Shown: positions 49,001 to 64,000 of the stretch, piece by piece
Layout: each line of letters opens with the position of its first letter
Position numbering within the stretch: position 1 is the stretch's first letter
Assembly (NCBI RefSeq): GCF_031877795.1
Contig: NC_133948.1
Location: forward strand, 16,570,948-16,634,947
From: Strix aluco
Lineage: Eukaryota; Chordata; Aves; Strigiformes; Strigidae
Length of the DNA: 64,000 nucleotides
Reading direction: 5' to 3'
Position numbers and translations under genes: made by a program
Notes under the pieces: model-generated
Databases searched by the model: none
What the model was told of the DNA's origin: nothing
The model's input: only the letters and a program-made list of their open reading frames with translations

Positions 49001-52000
49001 CATGAATCACGAGGTAGGGTTTGGTTTTCCCACTTCCTGGAATGATTAGGTAGTAACTGGGCACTCTGCCTTGAAGAGCAGTTGTGAAGATGACAGAGTC
49101 AAGCTCTCAGCAGTGTCAGGTAAAATCCATAAATTGTAACCCGGAAAGTTCAGGCCAAATGTTAGGAAAAATTTTATCACTTGGTGGAGATGCAGCCATC
49201 AGAGAAGGTTAGAAGGTGGTGACTCTCTACTTTTTGAGATTTTCAGACTCAGACTGAAGCAGATCTAGACTTGACATTGGTCCCTCTTTGAGAGGCAGGT
49301 CGGACAAGACACTCCAGAGGTCCCTTCCAACCAAAATTTCTGATATTGGCAGCCCTGACATGTGCATCTTCCCTTGTCTTTTCCCTTCTGGTACGGCCAG
49401 GAAACACAGGCTGTTGTGAATTCCCCATGAATGTGAATTTACAGCGGCTCATCACAGTGAGAGAGGCTCAACTTGCTTCCTACCTTTACAGGAACACTTT
49501 CCATTCTGCTACAAGAGTCCGAAGGAACAGCAGCTCTTTGTTGAGATCTACATCAAGAACATGACAGAGGAAGTTGGGTTCTTTATGATAGACACCCGTG
49601 ATGAAACCGTGGTCTGGAGGGCATCACTGAGATCAGGTGGGAACAGCAGGTCCATCTAGGGGCTCGTTCGCCTTAGCTAAAGCAGAGGTGCACCACCCAA
49701 GCAGACCTCACGCATTCTGTGGCCACAGCAGTCCTGCAAGGAAAGCAAACCCTGAGTAGGCATCAATTGGCCACTGAAGAATAGGGACCTGAAAGGACAC
49801 CCCAATGTCAGCATACCTGCGCTTCAGATTTAATGTGGAGTTTCAGATGCTGGGGTTTAAGAGATCATGACAGCACTGTCGTGTCTCTCTGTTCTCTTGC
49901 TACTGTTTGCATAGAAATCTGACTTATTTTTAAAAGTCCATTAATGTAACGAACACCCACGGACGTGCTAGTGCAACCACTATGCGATGCAGAGGAGGTA
50001 AGGAGAATACCAAACTCTTAGTGAAAATCAGCATCAAAAACCTACATGTTCCAGCCAGCACTACTCTTCCAGATTTGCTGGGTGTGACACCAGTGTGCAA
50101 CAACACCTGGAGCACACAGGATGGGGACAAGGCCAGATGCACCAGAGCCTGCCTTCACCACAAGTTTCTGCTCGCAGTGGCATCACAAACGTGGCACGCA
50201 GCAAGCCTGCTGGTGGTGTGAGGACTGCTCTCGTGTGGCAGCAGGAGACCACTGCTTACAACTATTCTGCTTTAGGGCTGACCGCCCTGACTTGGGTCCC
50301 ATGCAGAACTTCAGTCAGGACAGCAGCTGATGGAGGCAGAAGGAGCAGGGTTAGCAATGGCGGGTGCCAAAACTTGTGTTTGTGTGTCCTCTGGGAGGAC
50401 AGGGGCGCACCCAGCTCCAGGGCAGCAGGTTCCTCATCACACCTCTCTTCCCAGCTGCTGCAGGGTCAGCTCAGCAGCCACTGCACATGCCATTAACTTC
50501 ATGTAGCAACCCCCATGTGTGGCTTCTGCTGTGGGAAAGCTGGGCAGAGGAGCTGCAGGGCAGCATCTCGCAGGCGCAGGGTATGGTGCTGCTCAGTGTG
50601 CTTTGAGACCCCTAATCCAGCACCCCCTAAAAGTAACACCTACAACCACACAGAGCCCAAGACCTTTTACTGAGTTCTCCAGAGACGGCCAGGAACAGCA
50701 GGAGGAATGGCTGACGGCTTCGTGGAGGATTGGACACCTCAGGAAGATGTCATGGGAGGTTAGGCACCATCACTTCAGTGATGGCATATTCAGTGATCTC
50801 CCTTCTTTCTCTTTCAGGTGATATTGCTCTTCCAGTCTCCAAGGCCTTGTCAGGTCAGTACAGTGTTTCAGAGCTGCATTTCTAGAGTTTTAATCAGTTT
50901 CTTTGGAGCTCACCATCCTCTGGTTTAAATATCAGCCTCTTTTCTCATCCTTATGATAGCTTCTAGCCAAAAAGCCTCGAAAGCTGCAACCTCAAACCTT
51001 TATTCCCACATTCCTGGCAGCATGCTCTGTGCCATGCTGGTGGGGAAAGTGGCATAGTGCAGATGACCCTCCAAACTGGTTTGCCTCCTTTGGAGACAGA
51101 CACGCTGTTACAGAGAATGAGCTGCAGCTAGTACAGTTCACAGTCCATAAATAATATTTCACTGAGGTTCTAGAAGCGGTACAGCTGCTGTGTCACATAC
51201 AGTCAGCTCGGGGGCTGGTGGCCCCTGTACCAGACAGGAGTGTTTTCCATAGGAGTGACCCCCCTGGGAAGGAGCCTGCAACCAGACGTTGGCAGAGGGG
51301 ATGGCAGGGCCACCTTTACAGCAGCTCCAGGAGTTTCTGACCAAGGGGCTTTGCTTTCCACTTGCTTCAAATGCAGTGACAACAACATGCTGCCCAGCAG
51401 TTTTGTGGGTGTTATTCCAGCCTAATTTCTCCAGGGCCACAATACTTCAGCATTGCCTCTTGCATCTCATCTTACTAATGAAAAACCAGATCCAAGAGGA
51501 CACCCAGTCAGCTAAGCCACAGGTTGAGGCAGATAGGCCTGGCTCAGATAGACACAAATTTGGATGTTTCAGTGTTACTCTTTTTCCTTGCCATGCACAT
51601 GGAGTCACCACACTGACCTACAACCTGCCTGGGAGCACCGGGAGCGTACGGTGGCAGACAAGAGCAAGGACAGGACAAGGGGCAATGGTTTTAAACCAAA
51701 AGAGAGTAGGTTTAGATTGGACGTAAGGAAGAAATATTTTACACTGAGGGTGGTGAGACACTGGCACAGATTGCCCAGAGAAGTTGTGGATGCCCCATCA
51801 CTGCAAGGGTTCAAGGTCAGGCTGGATGGGACTTTCGGCAACCTGATCTGGTGAAAGACGACCCTGGCCATGCCAGGGGGTTGGACTAGGTGGTCTTTAA
51901 AGGTCCCTTCCAACCCAAACCACCCTGTGATTCTACAAGGAGATGCCCGTCTGGGTGCCCACTTCAGCCAGGAGGACTGGGTGGAGGCTCGGGAGGAGAA

Positions 52001-52742
52001 GCCGGGCAACGCTGCCCACCGCACTGCCCCGCGGCTTGCTCAGCACCCCACTGGCACCAGCTGCCTTTCCAGGTTCTGTTTATTTACAAGCAGCTTGCAA
52101 TCCTGTGAAATTTCAGAGCTTTGAGCAACCTGTGCTCTGAGTTAGGAGCTCCTCACCTTGCAGGGCAGGGGGCAGGATGGTAACCTCACACCCAGACACT
52201 GCAGGAGTCCCAGGGAGGGGCAGTTGCTGGCGGCTGATGGGGGCTGCCACCGACCTCACCTCCTCCAGCTCGGACTTCATGTTCCCATCCCCTTCCTTGC
52301 CCTGTCCCCAGTGTTCCCACCACTGGTGCAGCAGGTGCCTTTTTGGTGGAAGGATGGAGACACGTGGCTGTGGGACAGGGTGCACAGCCATGGTGTCTGT
52401 TGGCTTAGGGTGCCACGTACCACAGCGTGGCACTCAGCTGCGTGCAGCACAGTAACATCAGCTTTGTGTATGGTAGGTGCAGCCTTCATGAAGAAGCACA
52501 AGACCAATCTTTGCTCCAGGATGATGCAGCTCTCCACCATTCTGCTACACTTACGGGATGCAAACGTCATCAACAGCGATGAAGAAGAGGAGGTGAAACG
52601 TCAAGACACGAGGCAAAGGAAGAACCAAGTTTTGCTGGAGCTAGCTGAGAAGAAAGGAGTGGAGGCCCAGGAACAGCTCTATCAGGTCCTCCGGATGAAA
52701 GACCCATACCTCATCTCAGACCTGGAGAAGTCCACCAGCTAG
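42244..52742 (+). CDS. UBL-FIIND-CARD protein: ubiquitin-like domain fused to an NLRP1/CARD8-type FIIND-CARD module
   Basis: Reconstructed from GT-AG exons in phase: 42244-42520, 43065-43097, 43371-43441, 43852-43914 (tentative), 44806-44867, 44951-45171, 46454-46713, 47321-47446, 49492-49636, 50818-50853 and 52477-52742 (stop TAG 52740-52742). This gives 519 aa, or 498 without the tentative exon. Order: a 19-aa leader; a ubiquitin-like domain (20-96) ending LRGG; a short linker; FIIND, made of ZU5 (about 149-280) and UPA (281-about 430); and a C-terminal CARD (about 433-519). The FIIND keeps Phe280-Ser281 in NPNFSLLG with His254 27 residues before the serine, as in autoproteolytic NLRP1. In NLRP1 and CARD8, degradation of the N-terminal half frees UPA-CARD to recruit caspase-1. 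No NACHT or LRR is present. Nearest relatives are CARD8/NLRP1; the UBL fusion is unlike both. Exon boundaries are inferred, not confirmed by transcripts. Confidence 0.88.
43371..43914 (+). CDS. Linker exons 3 and 4 (exon 4 tentative)
   Basis: Exon 3 (43371-43441) follows a TTCTAG acceptor and encodes [20 protein letters not shown] and a few more residues, phase 1 to 0. Exon 4 (43852-43914, 63 bp, phase 0 to 0) has good flanking splice signals but encodes an unremarkable Cys-containing peptide. It can be skipped without changing frame, so it may be alternative or spurious. No domain is recognised in either. Confidence 0.55.
44806..45171 (+). CDS. FIIND ZU5 subdomain exons
   Basis: Exons 44806-44867 and 44951-45171 encode the start of FIIND. 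Recognisable blocks are [30 protein letters not shown] and VELPHFMCL, which match the conserved strands of the NLRP1/CARD8 ZU5 region. Phases 0-2-1 are consistent with neighbours. In the family, this region caps the C-terminal half and takes part in DPP9 binding. Confidence 0.9.
46454..46713 (+). CDS. FIIND exon with autoproteolysis site (ZU5-UPA boundary)
   Basis: Encodes [20 protein letters not shown] and onward through the cleavage region [11 protein letters not shown] to [11 protein letters not shown]. Phe codon 46564-46566 and Ser codon 46567-46569 match the Phe|Ser scissile bond of FIIND proteins. The histidine in AHFK lies exactly 27 residues before the Ser, the same spacing as His1186-Ser1213 of human NLRP1. 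The residue after the Ser is Leu, whereas I recall Pro in NLRP1 and CARD8. Confidence 0.92.
47321..50853 (+). CDS. FIIND UPA subdomain exons and UPA-CARD linker
   Basis: Exon 47321-47446 encodes AIEQQEKNW to VEIMPE. Exon 49492-49636 encodes [20 protein letters not shown] to [12 protein letters not shown]. Exon 50818-50853 encodes the linker [12 protein letters not shown]. These match the UPA core of CARD8/NLRP1 (LFVEIY and DETVVW blocks). Phases are 0-0, 0-1 and 1-1. In the family the UPA promotes oligomerisation of the freed C-terminal fragment. Confidence 0.9.
48075..48935 (-). repeat. Old CR1 LINE fragment, minus orientation, with internal tandem duplication
   Basis: Diverged CR1-like peptides read on the minus strand ([42 protein letters not shown]). 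The left end carries a degenerate CR1 3' terminus. A roughly 30-bp stretch is duplicated in tandem at about 48120-48180 (AAGTTGGATCAAGGT appears twice). It lies in the intron between the fifth and fourth last coding exons of the UBL-FIIND-CARD gene. Confidence 0.75.
49130..49352 (+). repeat. CR1-type LINE 3' fragment
   Basis: Degenerate plus-oriented CR1 tail, recognised from the segment AGAGGTCCCTTCCAACC near 49316-49332 and the upstream untranslated stretch. It ends about 140 bp before a UPA-encoding exon. Confidence 0.6.
51655..51940 (+). repeat. CR1 LINE 3' fragment
   Basis: Plus-strand peptides [20 protein letters not shown] and [20 protein letters not shown] are followed by the CR1 3' end GGTCCCTTCCAACCC and a terminal TGATTCTAC. 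It lies in the intron before the CARD exon. Confidence 0.92.
52477..52742 (+). CDS. CARD exon (C-terminus)
   Basis: The last exon, with acceptor ATGGTAG. It encodes about 87 residues predicted as a six-helix CARD, ending [10 protein letters not shown] and stop TAG. Blocks such as [23 protein letters not shown] and [16 protein letters not shown] fit the CARD8/NLRP1 pattern. In those proteins the CARD nucleates caspase-1 filaments, CARD8 doing so directly. No clear AATAAA follows within about 1 kb, so the 3' end is not placed. Confidence 0.9.
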
Positions 52743-54123
52743 GCCTGGAAAGCAGACTGCTTTTGCTCCAATTGCTCAACTTATGGGAGCAACAGAAGGG
52801 CCTTCAGGTTTACCACTACGTGAATCCTGACATTTCAATGCCAAATCCATGGTGCTAAGCAGCAATAAGTCTTCTGAACCAGCCCCATCTCAGGTCTGCC
52901 TTGCCTGGCTGACTCGGCTGCCAGCAGTGGACGACCAGTGTCACGCCAGTCACTGGTGCAAAGCTGCTGGAACAAGAGACCTTGGTTCCCAATCCAGTGC
53001 CAATACCCTGGACCTGTCTGCCTCTCCAGAAGCTCCAGGCACCTTCTAGCTGAGGAGTTTCCATCACAACAGTACCTGCAGCTCAGCCTCCCCATCCTCA
53101 GTGTCCACGGGCACCTCTCACGGCTGGAAGAGGGGAGCTGCTTTACCACGCAGAGCAGTTTGCAAAGGCTTGTTTTCATGTGCAAGCCATAGATGTTGAT
53201 GTGAACCCATATCAACATCAACCCTTCCCCTCGTTTCCCTCCAGCCTAGTTTACCCAAATGACCAAAATTCACCGAAGGAGCAAACAAGTCTCCTGACCC
53301 CAGCAGCAGCCAGGTGAAGAACCCCCTCCCAAAGAAGCCACAAAAAATAGCAAAGATCAGACGTACGGGTTCATGCATCTTCAGGGACAGTCTGACTCAA
53401 TAGCAGCCACTTTACATTCAAAAGAAAGCCAACAGATTATTTTTAAATCACATTCTTCACATCAGTTCCTTTCTTGGATCACGTGGATGCCTGCACTGAT
53501 GGCATCCTCCTGCTGTTGAACAAGCCAGTCAGGGGAGGAGCAGTCTGCTTTGGTGTCCAGTATCTAAGAAGAGATTTTTGGGTCAAGTCTGGGTGAAATT
53601 CAGACTTGCCTAAGTGAAGGCAGCAACTTCCGGAAGCTCAAAGGAGCTTCCAGGGAGTGTTGAGTGAAATGGTCCCCATCACACGTTGTGGGGTGGAAAT
53701 GAGACTGCTGCCTTAAGTATTGCTTTATATTTATTCCCTCTCTTGAACACCTGGAGAGCACATCGCTGCTGAAAGACACTTTAAGAGTGTGTCTCTGCTC
53801 TGTTAAGAGTTGAGGACTTTCAATGCAACCAGGGATAATACAAAAAGGAGGAAGCTGGGAACAAGACCATGCAGGGACACAGACCTGATGGCCAGCTGGG
53901 AAGGGAGGCAGTGGAAGGAGCAGACATCACCACTCACACTAAGTCATGGGTTGTGCAGAAACCACGCTGGGGCTGGCCTTTCCGGGAGGATCAGCCTGGG
54001 CTTTGCAACTGCCGAGCATGTGAACCAGGGGGACCCTGGACATGGGCTGGGAGGGGTGCGGGAATGGACCCGTGGGGATGGGAAGGGGAACCAGGAGGAG
54101 CAAAGCAGGAGGAGGCAGAAAGG
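52743..54123. other. Spacer downstream of the CARD exon
   Basis: Presumed 3' UTR and intergenic sequence. I find no consensus polyadenylation signal and no recognisable gene. Open frames are short. Confidence 0.5.
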
Positions 54124-54260
54124 GGTATAAAAGAGATCACTCAGGTATAAAATAGGGCCGGTGTAGCTGAGCCCTGCACCTGGTCGCCAGTCTATCCTAT
54201 CTTTTTATATTTTCTTATTGTTTTCTTAACTATTTCTCTGTGTCATCTCACTCTATCCCA

Positions 54261-54666
54261 TGTTGTGGGAGACATCAGCCTGTCAGCCCTGCGCAGCCCC
54301 TGAGAAGCAGCAAGGATTTGACGAGAAACAGGCCTTGGGAGAAAGATCGGAAATTGCTGAGTTGTGCCAAGGTGGCAGGGAAAAACAACGGCCAGCTGCA
54401 ACACTAAACTGTGGAAAAGTCCTGAACTGTGAGAAGTTACCACCGCGTGAACAGCGCGTGAACGAGAGGGTGATTGGTCTGCACAACGCGTGTTAGAGGG
54501 GTCTGATGCCGATAGGAGAAAAGGTTGATAGCTGTCTAATTGCTGATTTGCTAATTATGAAGTAAGAGCTTTGGCGAGAGCATAAGTATGTACTATTGGA
54601 AAAATAAACGGCTTTGCTGGATATAACTCTCATAGAGTTGTGCAGGTCTGATATCCTCCCGCGACA
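54261..54666 (+). mobile_element. Solo LTR of an endogenous retrovirus
   Basis: The 406-bp element starts TGTTGTGGGAG and ends CTCCCGCGACA, an imperfect terminal inverted repeat (9 of 11) with the TG...CA ends of retroviral LTRs. An AATAAA lies at 54603-54608, on the plus strand. No internal viral genes or primer-binding site adjoin it, so it is a solo LTR. I could not define a clean target-site duplication (flanks CCCA and CCAC). It lies about 0.8 kb upstream of the POLE promoter repeats. Confidence 0.7.
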
Positions 54667-55437
54667 CCACGTATGTGAGTGTGTGCTGCAGGGACCCAGC
54701 GCCCAGCTGCTGCCGAGACCTGTGTGTGCCTCAGGGGATTCGGTGTCACCTACTGGAGTGAGTGAGGTCCCAGCGCAGCTACTGGAGTGACTGGGGGGTC
54801 TTCAAACTCCAGCCAGGGGTGGGAATGGTGTCCCCAAAACCAGCTACTGGGGGGGGGCTGGTGTGAGGAGAATGAGGGGCTCGTGCAGCTGGAGCCGGAC
54901 CACGCGTATCTTGGGGGGGGCAAGAGTACACCCCCAAACCGGTCCAGGCGGGGGTGCTGGGGGGACAGAGGGACCCACGGGTGCGCGTGTGACCCCCAGG
55001 TGTGTGCGTGCTGCATTAGTGACCCGCCGTTGCCGCCACCCCGGAGGGGCCGGGGTGCGATGTGGGTGCTGATGGCCGCAACACCTCGTCCGGGGCCGTC
55101 TGCGTGTCTCCGCGACACGCGCTCAGCGCCGCTGCTGCCTCAATCCAAACAGGGGAAAGCGGCAGCACATCCCCCCGCCCGGAGAGGGGCCCCGCGCTCC
55201 ACCGGCCGGGCAGGGGCAGCCCGGCGGGGGCGGCCGGCCCGGTGCACCGGGCTGCTCCCCGCCTCCCGGGCCCTGGCGGACACCCCGAGCCACGCCTCAG
55301 CCGGGCAAGGGGCGCTCAGCCCCGCCTCGGCCGCAGCGGCCGCCCCGCCCGAGCAGCCGCGGAGGCGCCTCCCGCCCCGGCTGCCGGAACGGGCCGTCCC
55401 GGGGATGGCGGCGGGGCGGGGCGGGGCGCTGCGCCCG

Positions 55438-55700
55438 CCATTGGTGGGAGGTGCCCGCGGTTGTGGCGGGGCCGCTCTCTGATTGGTGCTGTCGCCGCGG
55501 GGGCGGGACGGGGCGAGGCGCTCCGCTCGCCATTGGTGGGAGGTGCCCGCGGGTGAGGCGGGGCCGCTCACTGATTGGTGCTGTCGCCGCGGGGGCGGGA
55601 CGGGGCGAGGCGCTCCGCCCGCCATTGGTGGGAGGTGCCCGCGGGTGATGCGGGACCGCTCTCTGATTGGTGCTCTCGCTGCGGGGGCGGGGCGAGTTTC
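55438..55700 (+). repeat. 92-bp tandem repeat in the POLE promoter, nearly three units
   Basis: Units start at 55438, 55530 and 55622, an exact 92-bp period, with few differences; the third is partial. Each holds two inverted CCAAT boxes (ATTGG at 55440 and 55482 in unit 1, 42 bp apart, and likewise in units 2 and 3) and GC boxes (GGGGGCGGGACGGGGCGAGG type). That makes six NF-Y-type and several Sp1-type sites before the POLE start. Confidence 0.92.
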
Positions 55701-55722
55701 GTTCTCGCGGGAACCGGGCGCA

Positions 55723-55732
55723 GCGCGGGAAA
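55723..55732 (+). promoter_or_regulatory. POLE: E2F site in the POLE promoter
   Basis: GCGCGGGAAA at 55723-55732 is the complement of TTTCCCGCGC, a strong E2F consensus, 28 bp before the ATG. A second E2F-like CTCGCGGGAA lies at 55704-55713. This fits S-phase control of a replicative polymerase. Confidence 0.65.
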
Positions 55733-55760
55733 TTCCTCCGGCGGGCCGGGTCGGGCCGGG

Positions 55761-63432
<7,672 letters not shown>

Positions 63433-64000
63433 TGAGGAACAACCCTCTGCTGGTGTCAACATCTCCTGTGTGTCCCTGCCGGGCTTGGGCAGTACCCGTC
63501 ATACTTCAGGAGATCTTGAGCACCTGAAGCTGCATGGAGCTGGGCTGGGAAGGGATGGGAGGAGGCCCCCAAGTAACCATCTGTACTTCACTGGGAGGGC
63601 AAGTGTCATACGTATCGCGTGCTGGAAGCAAGCCAGACCTTGCTGACAGCAAGTGAAGTGGTGGTTTGGGTGTGTTTTTTAGCCAGTGGTTCTTGGAAAA
63701 CCTGCCTCTGTCCCCTTGAGGTCTTGTCCTCCCTCTGTCCTTCTCCCACTCAAACTAAGCTGCTTCTGAACCCTTCCTGGGCATCTCTTACCTGTTTCTG
63801 GTTCATGCTGCTATCTCCATCACCTCCCCCTTGCCCTGTTTCACCTTGCGTTGTGCTCACGGACTCTTAAATTTTCCAAGGCAGCTTTGCTCTGTGCCGT
63901 GCGATGCATTGCACTCAGTGTGGGGCATTTTGATGGATATCATCTATCATGGGGGAGCACGCACTGGCTGTATAAAAGGATCTGCACTAAGTCTGAATCT

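Overview
The window is vertebrate nuclear DNA, almost certainly from a bird. Genes are split by GT-AG introns, promoters are CpG islands, and the interspersed repeats are mostly CR1 LINE fragments (seven recognised) plus one avian-type solo retroviral LTR. Two conserved genes frame the window: AIFM3 on the minus strand and POLE on the plus strand. I believe both lie on chicken chromosome 15, which fits, but I could not check this.

Layout. (1) 43-29099, minus: fourteen coding exons of AIFM3, giving residues 1-450 of a protein of about 600. The 3' exons lie beyond base 1. A probable non-coding first exon sits in a CpG island near 39.9 kb, so the first intron is about 10.7 kb. The AIFM3 introns hold CR1 copies at 12.4-13.25, 23.0-23.6 and 27.5-27.9 kb and a 285-bp dispersed duplication (29.65 and 32.08 kb). 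(2) 40.3-42.2 kb: spacer ending in a 22-bp-unit minisatellite and an interferon-type (ISRE) element. (3) 42244-52742, plus: a gene I reconstructed from splice sites, with the architecture ubiquitin-like domain, FIIND (ZU5-UPA) and CARD. FIIND-CARD is the autoproteolytic inflammasome module of NLRP1 and CARD8, but neither mammalian protein carries a ubiquitin-like domain. (4) 52.7-55.4 kb: spacer with a solo LTR. (5) 55438-56024: POLE promoter with a 92-bp tandem repeat carrying paired CCAAT boxes and an E2F site. (6) 55761-63387, plus: fourteen exons of POLE, residues 1-582, reaching all three exonuclease motifs. The rest lies beyond base 64000.

The standout is the middle gene. When exon 1 is joined to the 33-bp exon 2, the ubiquitin-like domain ends in a ubiquitin-type LRGG tail followed by another glycine. 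The FIIND keeps the Phe-Ser autocleavage site and a histidine 27 residues before it. A canonical GAAANNGAAA-type IRF element lies about 40 bp upstream of the ATG. Together these suggest an interferon-inducible, CARD-releasing sensor. Its bait could be a ubiquitin-like domain that host or viral deubiquitinase/deISGylase-type proteases would cut, exposing an N-terminal glycine. The architecture is read from sequence; the sensing mechanism is inference.

AIFM3 (mitochondria-associated, Rieske/FAD oxidoreductase) and POLE (leading-strand DNA polymerase) are unrelated housekeeping-type genes. There is no operon-like relationship among the three genes.
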